From: Thiocystis violacea
GTDB taxonomy: Bacteria; Pseudomonadota; Gammaproteobacteria; Chromatiales; Chromatiaceae
Direction of reading: 5' to 3'
Length of the DNA stretch: 47,964 nucleotides
Assembly: GCF_016583575.1 (NCBI RefSeq)
Contig: NZ_NRRG01000042.1
Coordinates: 1 to 47,964, forward strand
The position numbers and the translations under genes are program-made. Under the pieces are notes generated by a model. The model had not been told where the DNA came from. It was given only the letters and a program-made list of their open reading frames with translations, and searched no databases. Of the stretch, positions 1 to 8,328 are shown in pieces (position 1 is the first letter of the stretch; the number at the start of each line of letters is the position of its first letter).

Positions 1-160
1 CCCTCGACAGCCGCCACCCCCGATCGCACGGCCCCGAAAGACCAGCTCTCTCCCGTCGATCAGCTTCGCCTCTTCCCCGGCGATCGTTTAGCATTGTCGC
101 CATCTAACCCATTCATAACCCCATGCCTACCCCTGTAGGCACAGAGAGAAACAGGAAATC
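1..160. promoter_or_regulatory. Leader region of lpdA with a small perfect hairpin
   Basis: No gene is supported in the first 160 bases. A short open minus-strand frame exists at about 1-88 but has no start codon. Just before lpdA a perfect inverted repeat, GCCTAC (125-130) and GTAGGC (135-140), encloses a four-base loop. The ribosome-binding sequence AGGAAA follows directly. The hairpin could affect mRNA stability or initiation; that role is inference. Confidence 0.3.
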
Positions 161-1861
161 ATGAGCGATACGATCGAGGTCAAGGTTCCGGATATCGGAG
201 ATTTCAAGGACGTGGAAATCGTCGAGATTCTGGTCGTGCCGGGAGACGAGGTGGCCAAGGGGGGATCGCTGATCGCGATCGAAAGCGACAAGGCAACCGT
301 GGAGATCCCCTCGCCGCGTGCCGGGACCATCCTGAATCTGAACGTCAAGGTCGGCGAGCGGGTCTCGCTGGGCGATACGATCCTGACCCTTGAGCCGTCC
401 GACAGCGCCGACCAGGGTTCGGAACCGGCAGCCGACGCCGAGTCCACGTCCGTCGATCTGATCACCGAGGTCGTGGTGCTCGGCGCCGGACCCGGCGGCT
501 ACACCGCCGCCTTCCGCGCCGCCGACCTGGGCAAGAAGGTCGTCCTGATCGAGCGTTACGACCGGCTCGGCGGTGTCTGTCTGAACGTCGGCTGCATCCC
601 ATCCAAGGCGCTGCTGCATACCGCCGCCATCATGGAGGAGGTCAAGACGCTGGGCGTCATGGGCGTGACCTACGGCGAGCCCGAGGTCGATTTGGACAAG
701 ATGCGCGCGGGCAAGGACAAGGTGGTCGCCAAGCTCACCGGCGGACTCTCCGCCCTGGCCAAGCAGCGCAAGGTCGAGGTCATTCAGGGTACTGGCCGTT
801 TCGAGTCGCCCAACCGCATCGGCGTCGAGACCAGGGAAGGCCGGGTGGGCATTCGTTTCGATCACTGCATCATCGCCTGCGGCTCCTCGCCGATGAAGAT
901 CCCCGGCTTCCCGCACGAGGATCCGCGCGTCATGGACTCCACCGACGCGCTCGAGATCGCCGACATCCCGGCGCGGATGCTGGTGGTCGGGGGCGGCATC
1001 ATCGGCCTGGAGATGGCGAGCGTCTACAGCGCGCTCGGCTCCAGGATCGAGGTGGTCGAGCTCAAGGATCAGTTGATGCCTGGCTGCGATCTGGATCTGG
1101 TGCGTTGCGTCGAGAAGGTCATCAAGAAACGCTACGGCACCATCCGCCTGGAGACCAAGGTCGCCAGCATGAGCGCCGGACCCGAGGGCATCAAGGTCGT
1201 CTTCGAGGGCAAGCACGCGGGCGAGGAGACCTACGACAAGGTACTGGTCGCCGTCGGACGCCTGCCCAACGGCAAGCTGATCAACGCGGAAGCGGCCGGT
1301 GTCATGGTCGATAAACACGGTTTCATCCAGGTCGATGGCCACATGCGCACCAATGTGCTCAACATCCTGGCGATCGGCGACGTGGTCGGCGGCCCCATGC
1401 TCGCCCACAAGGCGACCCACGAGGCCAAGGTCGCGGCCGAGGTCATCGCCGGCCTGCCCGCCCTCTTCGATCCGCTGACCATCCCCTCGGTCGCCTATAC
1501 CGATCCCGAGGTCGCCTGGATGGGTCTGACCGAGACCAAGGCCAAGGCCAAGGGCATCCCCTATGAAAAGGGCGTCTTCCCCTGGGCCGCGAGTGGCCGG
1601 GCGCTCGGCATCCATCGCGACGAGGGTCTGACCAAGCTGCTGTTCGACCCCGAGACCAAGCGCATCCTGGGCGCCGGCATCGCCGGACCCAACGCCGGCG
1701 AGTTGATCGGCGAGGCCGTGCTGGCGCTGGAGATGGGCGCGGACATGGAAGACATCGGTCTCACCGTCCATCCGCATCCGACCCTCAGCGAGACGATCGG
1801 ACTGGCGGCGGAGATGGCGCACGGATCGATCACGGATCTGATGCCGCCCAAACGGCACTAG
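161..1861 (+). CDS. lpdA: Dihydrolipoyl dehydrogenase (E3) with N-terminal lipoyl domain
   Basis: This is the FAD-dependent E3 subunit that reoxidises dihydrolipoamide in pyruvate or 2-oxoglutarate dehydrogenase complexes and reduces NAD+. The 566-residue protein starts with a biotinyl-lipoyl domain (about 1-80) whose lipoylated lysine is Lys44 in ESDKATVEIPS. A linker rich in Ala, Glu and Ser follows. The FAD-binding GAGPGG is at 108-113, and the redox disulfide CLNVGC is at 140-145. A second Rossmann motif (VVGGGIIGLE) binds NAD, and the C-terminal HPHPTLSE (537-544) supplies the catalytic His and Glu. The ATG has AGGAAATC just upstream. Lipoyl-fused E3 enzymes are longer than the usual ~475 residues and are known in Neisseria and many gammaproteobacteria. 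The E1 and E2 genes would be expected upstream, outside the window. Confidence 0.96.
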   Translation: MSDTIEVKVPDIGDFKDVEIVEILVVPGDEVAKGGSLIAIESDKATVEIPSPRAGTILNLNVKVGERVSLGDTILTLEPSDSADQGSEPAADAESTSVDLITEVVVLGAGPGGYTAAFRAADLGKKVVLIERYDRLGGVCLNVGCIPSKALLHTAAIMEEVKTLGVMGVTYGEPEVDLDKMRAGKDKVVAKLTGGLSALAKQRKVEVIQGTGRFESPNRIGVETREGRVGIRFDHCIIACGSSPMKIPGFPHEDPRVMDSTDALEIADIPARMLVVGGGIIGLEMASVYSALGSRIEVVELKDQLMPGCDLDLVRCVEKVIKKRYGTIRLETKVASMSAGPEGIKVVFEGKHAGEETYDKVLVAVGRLPNGKLINAEAAGVMVDKHGFIQVDGHMRTNVLNILAIGDVVGGPMLAHKATHEAKVAAEVIAGLPALFDPLTIPSVAYTDPEVAWMGLTETKAKAKGIPYEKGVFPWAASGRALGIHRDEGLTKLLFDPETKRILGAGIAGPNAGELIGEAVLALEMGADMEDIGLTVHPHPTLSETIGLAAEMAHGSITDLMPPKRH

Positions 1862-1868
1862 CCCGCCA

Positions 1869-1912
1869 CGCGACCCCGCCATGGTCACGCGGATGATTGA
1901 TGCGGGGTCGCG
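1869..1912 (+). terminator. Long inverted repeat after lpdA, possible terminator
   Basis: An 11-base perfect inverted repeat (1869-1879 against 1902-1912) with a 22-base loop starts eight bases after the lpdA stop codon. There is no T-tract, so it is either a Rho-dependent or mRNA-stabilising end structure rather than a textbook intrinsic terminator. Confidence 0.4.
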
Positions 1913-2051
1913 GCATCCCTATATGGCGTTCAGTGGACAGCATCGAACAGATCTTTGTTTAGGAATGCGGCGCAAGGGTCCAGAAACGAAAAGCCAGCTA
2001 CTTTCGGCATGGCGGTCGAGATTCGGTAAACCTTCAACCCACCAAGACGAG

Positions 2052-2426
2052 ATGACGATCATGAAAGGCATCATGTCCAAACAAGGCGCGCAAGCGGCGG
2101 CCCTGCTGATGACGCTGGCGCTGGCCTCCGGTTCAGGCTGGGCACTGGAAAAGGCGACCGATCTGGAGGATCTGACCTCGAAGGATCTGGATGATGGCCA
2201 GCGGGAAATGGCCAAGCGGGGCTACGAGTTGCTCCAGCCGGCTGGCGAACACGGTGGCCCCGAGTATTGGTGGAACCCGAGCCGCAAGCGTTGCGTGTTC
2301 CTGAAGACCGACGGCCGAAAGGTCGGCGTACTGAAGTCCGCTGGCGAGAAGGACTGCGATTACTACATCAAGAAAGGACGCGGGAATCTGTTCGTCGAGA
2401 CCAATGCCCAGGCGCCGACGAAATAG
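2052..2426 (+). CDS. Small exported protein of unknown function
   Basis: About 124 residues. A hydrophobic stretch (AALLMTLALASG) followed by GWALEK looks like a cleavable signal peptide, so the mature protein would be about 95 residues and periplasmic or outer-membrane associated. The mature part contains a central Trp-Trp pair (YWWNP), two cysteines (RKRCVF and EKDCDYY) that could form a disulfide, and a basic C-terminus. The open frame extends upstream to 1881, but that extension precedes the signal peptide and is unlikely to be translated. ATG codons at 2052, 2061 and 2073 are all possible starts; 2052 follows a weak AAGACGAG. I do not recognise a named family. The gene stands alone between lpdA and a DUF3298 protein. 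Confidence 0.6.
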   Translation: MTIMKGIMSKQGAQAAALLMTLALASGSGWALEKATDLEDLTSKDLDDGQREMAKRGYELLQPAGEHGGPEYWWNPSRKRCVFLKTDGRKVGVLKSAGEKDCDYYIKKGRGNLFVETNAQAPTK

Positions 2427-2466
2427 TTGATGTCCTGAAAGCCCATACCCACGGCAAGGTCTTCAA

Positions 2467-2512
2467 TGGACAGGATTAACAGGATTTCGCAGGATTGACA
2501 GGATTTATGCGG
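2467..2512. repeat. Single-arm remnant of the CAGGATT palindromic element
   Basis: The stretch holds four near-identical units of the type (G)ACAGGATT at about 10-base spacing. It matches one arm of the 172-bp elements at 8329-8500 and 34328-34499, being almost base-for-base the 34376-34415 arm. The opposing arm and the terminal TTTCCGGGAAA ends are absent, so this is a solo or decayed copy lying between two exported-protein genes. Confidence 0.65.
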
Positions 2513-2563
2513 ACCTGATCCATTCTTGTATTTCAAGCGCCGTGGTTTCGAGACCTGCCAAGA

Positions 2564-3259
2564 ATGAAACCTCTACGAATCCTATTACTCTGCCTGACCG
2601 CCCTCGCGCCACTCATCGCGCGGGCGGCAAACATCGAGGAGGGCAAGATCGCGGATACCGGGCAAGGGTACTCGGTCTCGGCCGTTTACCCGGTCTTTCG
2701 TGAGCCTGGCCTGGTGGTCGTCAACCGGACGATTCGCGCCTTCGTCGAAACACTCATCGAGCCCTTCGTCGAGGAACAGGACACACCGCTCGCGGACGCG
2801 GAAAAGGCGCTGGACATGCCAGCGGCGTCCTTGGATATCGCCTACGACGAGCCTTTCATCACCGGGACTTACGTCCTGATCGCCTTCAATGGCTACGCCT
2901 ATGGCGGCGGGGCGCACGGCATGCCGGTCATGGAACCGCTGCTGATCGACCGGACGAATGGCGAACGCCTCCCACCAGAGCGTCTGTTCAAACCCGGCGC
3001 GCCCTGGACCGAGGCGCTCGCGTCTCATTGTCTCGAACAGCTCGGTCAACGCGACGACCTCGCCTCGGATTCCGACTGGCTGCGCGCCGGCACGGAGGCC
3101 AGGCCCGAGAACTATCGCCTGCTTTATCCTGGCCCCGATGGTTTGACCGTCGTCTTCCCGCCCTATGCCGTCGCGCCCTACGCGGCCGGCCCCCAGGAGG
3201 TTCTGATTCCCTATTCCCGCCTGGCCGGCATCCTCGATCCGGCTCTCTTCGCGCCCTGA
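2564..3259 (+). CDS. Exported DUF3298/RsiV-like protein
   Basis: A 231-residue protein with an N-terminal signal peptide (LLLCLTALAPLIARA, cleavage near residue 21). The remainder resembles the DUF3298/RsiV C-terminal domain: a YGGGAHG loop in the middle, a segment describing a named ligand-like region (LIDRTNGERL), and the terminal pattern VVFPPYAVAPYAAGPQEV followed by IPYSRL. Proteins of this family are periplasmic or extracytoplasmic; some (RsiV) bind lysozyme, but most gammaproteobacterial members have no known role. No sigma factor gene is adjacent, so an anti-sigma function is not indicated here. ATG at 2564 places the signal peptide directly at the N-terminus, which supports this start. 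Confidence 0.75.
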   Translation: MKPLRILLLCLTALAPLIARAANIEEGKIADTGQGYSVSAVYPVFREPGLVVVNRTIRAFVETLIEPFVEEQDTPLADAEKALDMPAASLDIAYDEPFITGTYVLIAFNGYAYGGGAHGMPVMEPLLIDRTNGERLPPERLFKPGAPWTEALASHCLEQLGQRDDLASDSDWLRAGTEARPENYRLLYPGPDGLTVVFPPYAVAPYAAGPQEVLIPYSRLAGILDPALFAP

Positions 3260-3280
3260 GTCATTCGGCTCGATAGGTCG

Positions 3281-3829
3281 TTAAGGCCGCGAGGGTTTCA
3301 CCAACGAGGTCTGGGGCCGACGCTCGGGTCTTCTTGGCGGACCCTGATCCGGTCCGGGCGGACGCGGCTCGAATCCGGGGGATCGAGGCGGGCGCGGATG
3401 CCTCGGGATCGGGTGGACGAAATAGCGCTCGCGGGTCGTATTCTCAGCCTCCGCCTTCGCCCGTTCCGCCTCGATCGCTAGGAGTTGTCGCCGTGCCTCC
3501 AGACTCCGCTGCTCGGCGTCCCGGCGAACCTGCTCACGTTGCAGACGCTCTTCCTCCATCCGTCTGGCTTGATTCACCACGGAATAGCGGTCGTCGGCCG
3601 GCGTTTTCGCCGCCGGCACGGCCGGCAGGGTTTGAACCTCGACCGGGCCGGTCGAGGTTGGCGGCGGCTGATCGCTGAAATTGACCTGTCCCTGACCGTC
3701 CACCCAGCGATACAGCGACTCCGAGGCGAGGGCGTCGGAGCCGATGCCCAGCAGCAGGAACGAGAGCCATAACCATCGCGACCGGGCCGAATGCCTACGT
3801 CCTTGTGTCGACAACATGGATGGGTTCAT
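3281..3829 (-). CDS. DUF4124-domain protein with coiled-coil and proline-rich tail
   Basis: A 182-residue exported or membrane-anchored protein. A hydrophobic segment (WLWLSFLLLGIGSDALA) is followed by a DUF4124 motif (SLYRWVDGQGQVNFSDQPP), then a charged region rich in Arg, Glu and Gln (about 85-135) predicted as coiled coil. It ends in a Pro/Arg-rich tail. DUF4124 proteins are cell-envelope proteins of unknown function in proteobacteria. The ATG at 3829 overlaps the stop codon of the upstream BLUF gene as ATGA, indicating translational coupling. A GTG at 3838 is an alternative start, but AGGGAGG lies only two bases from it and 11 from the ATG. Confidence 0.75.
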   Translation of the reverse strand: MNPSMLSTQGRRHSARSRWLWLSFLLLGIGSDALASESLYRWVDGQGQVNFSDQPPPTSTGPVEVQTLPAVPAAKTPADDRYSVVNQARRMEEERLQREQVRRDAEQRSLEARRQLLAIEAERAKAEAENTTRERYFVHPIPRHPRPPRSPGFEPRPPGPDQGPPRRPERRPQTSLVKPSRP

Positions 3830-4272
3830 TTGTCCCACGGCCTCCCTAAACAGATGAATTTGGCATCCAGCAAGAAGGCATACAGTTCGTGCAGACGCTC
3901 CGGGATCCGGACCGCGCCGTCCTTCGATGGATATTTGCGGGCCAGGATGCTGCGAACAGGCTTCGGCAGATCGTAGAGATCGACCAGCGACATGCCCCAG
4001 TCCTCGAAATAGCTCTCCTGAATCGGCTCGTAGGAGATGAGCCTCAGGTCATGGTGGCGTTCGTCCCGGATGAGTCGCGCGTAGAGGGCGTTCACGGCCT
4101 CGGACGGCCCCTCGAGCGCTTGCAGGAATTGGTCCCCGGACAGAACCAGCATGCCGGTGATTCCATGCTGGCGATTGCTCTCGGCGCTCTGCTCGATCAA
4201 CCGGCGCAGATCCTCGTTCGGCATGAGCTTGTCGGTACAGGTGCTGCGGTAAATGAGTCGGCAATTGGTCAT
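3826..4272 (-). CDS. BLUF-domain blue-light sensor protein
   Basis: A 148-residue stand-alone BLUF (sensor of Blue Light Using FAD) protein. The flavin-sensing residues are present: Tyr8 in RLIYRS, Asn33 in ESNRQ and Gln51 in FLQALEG, which correspond to Tyr8, Asn32 and Gln50 of PixD. The WGM segment near 93 matches the variable Trp/Met switch of the family. Typical BLUF features such as GITGMLV and DERHHDL are also visible. The roughly 50 residues after the core would form the C-terminal helices used for oligomerisation or partner contact. No output domain is attached, so it must act through a partner. The only coupled gene is the DUF4124 protein downstream, which overlaps by four bases. Confidence 0.93.
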   Translation of the reverse strand: MTNCRLIYRSTCTDKLMPNEDLRRLIEQSAESNRQHGITGMLVLSGDQFLQALEGPSEAVNALYARLIRDERHHDLRLISYEPIQESYFEDWGMSLVDLYDLPKPVRSILARKYPSKDGAVRIPERLHELYAFLLDAKFICLGRPWDK

Positions 4273-4395
4273 GGCCTGCTCCGAAAGTGCGTTGGTCGGA
4301 TGCTCGTAGAATCCAACCGTCGGACCATCCTGGAAATCGGCGGTGGCTCCTTGAACCGCTCGACCACCAGATCCTCGCGCGATCCGCGCGTTCGC

Positions 4396-5715
4396 TCAGA
4401 GTGCCAGGTCGATCCCTGAGACCAGGATCCCTGGCAAGAGGGCGCTGGCGCTCGACCGCCCCTCGTAGGTATCCGAGGAAAGTAGCCGCTCGCGCTCGCG
4501 CGTCAGTCCCTCCAGACGGTCGCCCAGGAGGTGGTAGAGACTGTCATCGAAGCGCATCGCCTCCACCGGAGCGACAATCTCGCCGCCTTCGACCCAGAAG
4601 GTGCCGAAACGGGTCATGCCCGTGATCCGACAATCGTTCATGTCCGACCAGTTGCCGTACCAAAGGTTGCCGATCCAGAGTCCCGTTTCCAGTCGGGCCA
4701 GCACCTCGGCCTGGGGCAGCTCGCCGGGGTCCAGACTCAGGGATTCGGGCGATTCGGAGGCCGCGTTGACCGTCTCGCCATACTCCTTGCCGGCGCGCGC
4801 GTCCACCAGGCATGCGGCGAAGGCACCGCCTTCGATCAGGGTCACCGAGGACGGCTTGAGAAAACCCTCCGGGGTGAAATCGGGCGTCAGACCACGCGCG
4901 TGGTCCTCGCGGATGCTGAGCGCCGGACTCAGGACTCGCTCGCCCCGAACCAGTTTGAGCAACGGCGTCTGATGTGTCTTGTGTCCCTTGAGATCGAAAC
5001 CGCCCCAGGCCAGCATCCCCATCAGTTCCTCGACCGCCGCCGGCGCGAGATAGGCCCGATAGCGACCGGGCTGGATGGTGCGTGAGGGGCGACTCATGAC
5101 CTCCAGTCCATCGCGCATGGCTTGCAGCTTTTCGCGCAGCCGGTCCGGATCCCAGTGGGCGCCGCCATAACTCGACTTGAGCGCCTTGTCGCCCCCGCGA
5201 TAGCCGCTCCAGTCGAGATGGAAGCTGCGGCTGCGATGCCAGCGACGATGACCGATGGAGCTGGCGAGCCCCTCGTGGATCTCGCCACTGGCCCAGAGGC
5301 CGACCAGATCCAGCCCCTCCGCCGCCTCGACCAGCATCGCGATGGCCTCCTCGGCGGGTGGCGGTTCACCACCCATGTCGGCCAGGCCCTCGCTGGCCTC
5401 GGTCGAATAGCTCAGATAGGGATCCTCGGGGAGGAAGGTCAGTCGCTCGCGCAGACGCTCCAGCAGATGCCGAGCCCGCGCGAGATCCATGTCCGGATCG
5501 CCGGTCAGGTCACAGCCCGCATCCGCTTGTCTGGCTCCGTCGATGAGCGTCAGACCCAGCCCGCCGGCCTGCACGCTGCCGGCCTGGCGAATACGACCAC
5601 GATTCAAGCGCACGAAGTCGGAGACCTCGCCGCTCAGGTTGCAAAAAAGAATCTCGGAGCCGCTCAGATGGGACTGGAGCCGCTCGGCCAGCGAGAAAAA
5701 GACGTCCGGGTTCAT
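4396..5715 (-). CDS. TldE/PmbA-like subunit of a metallopeptidase pair
   Basis: A 439-residue member of the TldD/PmbA family (peptidase U62). It lacks the HExxxH motif of its partner, as expected for the non-catalytic TldE/PmbA-type subunit that forms the substrate-binding groove. Family features include the C-terminal region with GLWIGNLWYGNWSD and DCRITGMTRFGTFWV. TldD/TldE complexes cleave unfolded peptides and process some ribosomally made peptides. The start ATG overlaps the TGA of the upstream tldD-like gene as ATGA, so the pair is translationally coupled. The side-by-side arrangement and sequence suggest a paralogous pair rather than the dispersed canonical E. coli tldD and pmbA; that is inference. 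Confidence 0.85.
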   Translation of the reverse strand: MNPDVFFSLAERLQSHLSGSEILFCNLSGEVSDFVRLNRGRIRQAGSVQAGGLGLTLIDGARQADAGCDLTGDPDMDLARARHLLERLRERLTFLPEDPYLSYSTEASEGLADMGGEPPPAEEAIAMLVEAAEGLDLVGLWASGEIHEGLASSIGHRRWHRSRSFHLDWSGYRGGDKALKSSYGGAHWDPDRLREKLQAMRDGLEVMSRPSRTIQPGRYRAYLAPAAVEELMGMLAWGGFDLKGHKTHQTPLLKLVRGERVLSPALSIREDHARGLTPDFTPEGFLKPSSVTLIEGGAFAACLVDARAGKEYGETVNAASESPESLSLDPGELPQAEVLARLETGLWIGNLWYGNWSDMNDCRITGMTRFGTFWVEGGEIVAPVEAMRFDDSLYHLLGDRLEGLTRERERLLSSDTYEGRSSASALLPGILVSGIDLAL

Positions 5716-7154
5716 TCGCCACCTCCGAAGACCGCGATGTTCCGGAACAGACAGGGTGGCGCGGCATGTCCGACATAGACGGACTGGTTCGGCTCGCCCT
5801 TGCCGCAGTTGCGCACACCCCGGACCTCCAGCGTCTCGGGACCGCCCACGCCATCCAGGCTGCGCCAGAAATCGGCCGAGCGGCCCCGATAGCCCGGATT
5901 GCGCACCAGCCCCTTGAGCTGTCCGTCCTCGATCAGGTGTCCCAGTTCGCAGCCGAACTGGAATTTGTTACGACTGTCGTCGATCGACCAGGAACGGTTG
6001 GTATCCATCAGCACGCCCCGCTCCACCCGAGCGATCAGATCGGCCAGGCCGCCCTGCCCCGGTTCCAGATTGATGTTGCCCATGCGGTCGATGGGAGGCC
6101 GATCCCAACCGCTGGCGCGGCTGTTGGCGGTCCCCGGCAGACCGGAACGCGCCTGGGACAGGGCGCCGCCCAAGGGTCGCTCCAGGACACCGGCGCGGAT
6201 CAGATACTCGCGAGTCGCCGGGGTGCCGTCGTCATCGGCGGCCAGCGAGACCAACTCGCCCGGAACGCTCGGGTCGAAGGTAACGTTCAGAAGCTCGGAG
6301 CCGTAACGATAGCGGCCGAACATTTCGGGGGTGACGAAGCTGGTGCCGGCATAGTTGCGCTCGTCGCCCAGGATGCGGTCCAACTCCAGCGGATGGCCGA
6401 TGCTCTCATGGATCTGGAGCACCATCTGGCCCGGCGTCAGAATCAGATCCCGAACATCGCTCGGACACTCGGGGGCCGAAAGCAGCGCGATCGCCTCCTC
6501 GGCGACCCTGGGGGCCTGCTCCAGGAACCCGAACGCCGCGAGGTTCTCCAATCCGCCCTGGCGCGCGCCATCCGCCCCGCCACCGTGACGGCGCTGGGTC
6601 TGGCTGCCCTCGTTGGCGACCGCGAACAGACCCGAATGAACGTATTCGAGAACCTGGGAGACCCGACCGCCGGCGCTGGTGACCAACAACTGCTCGACGC
6701 GGCGATGACCGAGCCAGGCCCCCCAGTCGAGGATCCGGTCATCGATGGCCAGGGACTGGTTGGCCAGTCGCAGCCGATCGAGTTTCGAGGCCAGCGGCAT
6801 GGAGTCCCAAGGCTCGCGAACCTGGGCGCGATAGTCGGCGGTCAATTGGCCAATGGGATAGAGCGCGGCGTCGAACAACCCGGATCGGGCATGGACGCGC
6901 GCCCAGGCCAGCGCGCGCTCCGAGGCCGCGCGCAATCCGGCGGGACCGAGATCGCTGGTGGCCGCGTAGCCGATGCCGGCGCCCTCGATCACCGTGATCA
7001 TGCCCCCCAGCGAGCGGCCAATCAGGCTCGGCTCGACCACCCCCTGGCGCACCTCCAGATGATCGCTTTCCTCGGCGACCAGACGCAGGGTCCAGCCATC
7101 GCAGGCTGGGGCTTGGGAAATGAAACGCTGGGCGATGTCGGACAGTTGGTCCAT
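5712..7154 (-). CDS. TldD-like zinc metallopeptidase, catalytic subunit
   Basis: A 480-residue TldD/PmbA-family protein. The zinc-binding HExxxH is present as HESIGH (His249, Glu250, His254), and a conserved C-terminal Cys region (RNCGKGEP) follows, as in active TldD subunits. Together with the overlapping downstream TldE-like gene it would form the heterodimeric cytoplasmic peptidase. The length matches E. coli TldD (481), but the sequence around HESIGHPLELD differs from the canonical HEGVGHGLEGD, so this is probably a paralogous subgroup. The ATG at 7154 has no strong Shine-Dalgarno sequence. No candidate peptide substrate gene is visible nearby. Confidence 0.87.
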   Translation of the reverse strand: MDQLSDIAQRFISQAPACDGWTLRLVAEESDHLEVRQGVVEPSLIGRSLGGMITVIEGAGIGYAATSDLGPAGLRAASERALAWARVHARSGLFDAALYPIGQLTADYRAQVREPWDSMPLASKLDRLRLANQSLAIDDRILDWGAWLGHRRVEQLLVTSAGGRVSQVLEYVHSGLFAVANEGSQTQRRHGGGADGARQGGLENLAAFGFLEQAPRVAEEAIALLSAPECPSDVRDLILTPGQMVLQIHESIGHPLELDRILGDERNYAGTSFVTPEMFGRYRYGSELLNVTFDPSVPGELVSLAADDDGTPATREYLIRAGVLERPLGGALSQARSGLPGTANSRASGWDRPPIDRMGNINLEPGQGGLADLIARVERGVLMDTNRSWSIDDSRNKFQFGCELGHLIEDGQLKGLVRNPGYRGRSADFWRSLDGVGGPETLEVRGVRNCGKGEPNQSVYVGHAAPPCLFRNIAVFGGGE

Positions 7155-7214
7155 GGGTCGATGGCAAGCCGTGATGGAGATCAGGCTTGACTGTCGACGG
7201 GGCTGGGCCGGTTG

Positions 7215-8138
7215 TCAACCGTCCTCGCCAGCCTCGGGCTTGTTCGGATCCGGTTCGGTCAGCGCGATCGTCACCGTCACCTGGTTGCCCGTTCCCTGAT
7301 ACTCCAGCGACGAAAAGGCCAGATGACGGGCCATGGCAATGCCGCGGCCGTGGCTATCGAAGGCGCGGGCCGGATCCAGATCCAGATAGTCGCGCCATTC
7401 GAAACCCTGGCCCTGGTCGAAGATGGTGAAAGAGAGGCGACCCGCCTCGCGCCTAAGGCTCAGGCAGGCATGGCGATCGGCCTGATCGGGCTCGGCCAGA
7501 CGGCGCTCGACCTCCTCCTTCCAGAGCCCGTCCTCGATCAGACGACCCTTTTCGGCGTAGTCGATACCCAGATTGCCATGCTCGACGGCATTGAGCATCA
7601 GCTCGGCGAGACCCATGGACGCCGACTCGGGGCTGGGGCACATCTGAGCCAGCGCGGACGACAGAACCGTGACATCGTCGAGACTGCGAAAACTGAAGGT
7701 GGCGCTGTCGGTCATGCAGAGGATGCGGTGCAGTTCGCCCCCGATTCTGGCCAGATCCTTGCGGTTACGCCGGTCGTCGAGCGCGGCGTTGACGATGCTC
7801 CGCAGCGCCTTGGGGGCATAGGGCTTGGCGAGGTAGTACCAGGCGCCGGCGGCAAGGCCCTCGGCGACCTGCTCGGAGCTATCCGCCGCGCTCTGCATGA
7901 TGACCGGCACGTCGCGAAAACGGGTGTCCGCCTTGAGGCGTTTCAACACGTCCATCCCGTCCATCCGAGGCATCATCCGGTCGAGGATCACGCCATCGTA
8001 AAGCGAGGGCTCCTCCTTCAACATCTGCCAGGCTTCAAGCCCATCATGGGCGAAACTCAGTTGATGCTCGTCCTCCAGACAATTGGCGATGATATCCAGA
8101 TTGATCGGTTCGTCATCCACGACCAGCAGCTTAGCCAT
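7215..8138 (-). CDS. Response regulator with C-terminal anti-sigma-type (RsbW-like) ATPase domain
   Basis: A 307-residue two-domain signalling protein. Residues 1-125 are a receiver domain: acidic pocket Asp8-Asp9, phosphoacceptor Asp53 in VILDRMMPRMDG, and the conserved Lys in LAKPYAP. The C-terminal part is a HATPase_c domain of the RsbW/SpoIIAB type, with an N-box (ELMLNAVEHGNLG) and G-box motifs (DQGQGFEW, SHGRGIAMAR). Such fusions normally phosphorylate or bind an anti-anti-sigma protein in partner-switching systems. ATG at 8138 is chosen because AGGAGG lies six bases upstream; the frame is open to 8240 but the extra residues do not fit the domain. No sigma factor or STAS protein is adjacent, and the following TldD-like gene is 60 bases away. 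Confidence 0.88.
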   Translation of the reverse strand: MAKLLVVDDEPINLDIIANCLEDEHQLSFAHDGLEAWQMLKEEPSLYDGVILDRMMPRMDGMDVLKRLKADTRFRDVPVIMQSAADSSEQVAEGLAAGAWYYLAKPYAPKALRSIVNAALDDRRNRKDLARIGGELHRILCMTDSATFSFRSLDDVTVLSSALAQMCPSPESASMGLAELMLNAVEHGNLGIDYAEKGRLIEDGLWKEEVERRLAEPDQADRHACLSLRREAGRLSFTIFDQGQGFEWRDYLDLDPARAFDSHGRGIAMARHLAFSSLEYQGTGNQVTVTIALTEPDPNKPEAGEDG

Positions 8139-8328
8139 CAGGATCCTCCTGTCGGTAGCGAAACCACCGGTTCCAATCCACCGGCGGCATGGGTTCCCAT
8201 AATCGGTCGATTTCGCGACCCGGCAAACACCCGTGAACACCTATTCGCATCGCGGCGCCGACGGCTGGAATTTCATGGTCGTTCGAGCGTTTCGAGCCGG
8301 TGTGACGGATGCGCAAACTCGAGTCTTG

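Noticed and set aside
1-88. Minus-strand open frame at the left edge (reads AGEEAKLIDGREL)
   Set aside because: It has an in-frame stop just upstream and no start codon, so it cannot be a complete gene; it probably reflects base composition.
113-1888. Long 591-codon open frame on the minus strand opposite lpdA
   Set aside because: It mirrors the strong GC bias of lpdA codons; its translation is rich in Asp, Gly, His and Leu with no domain, while the plus strand encodes an unmistakable E3 enzyme.
5766-7190. 474-codon plus-strand open frame opposite the TldD-like gene
   Set aside because: Shadow of a well-supported gene; low-complexity translation without motifs.
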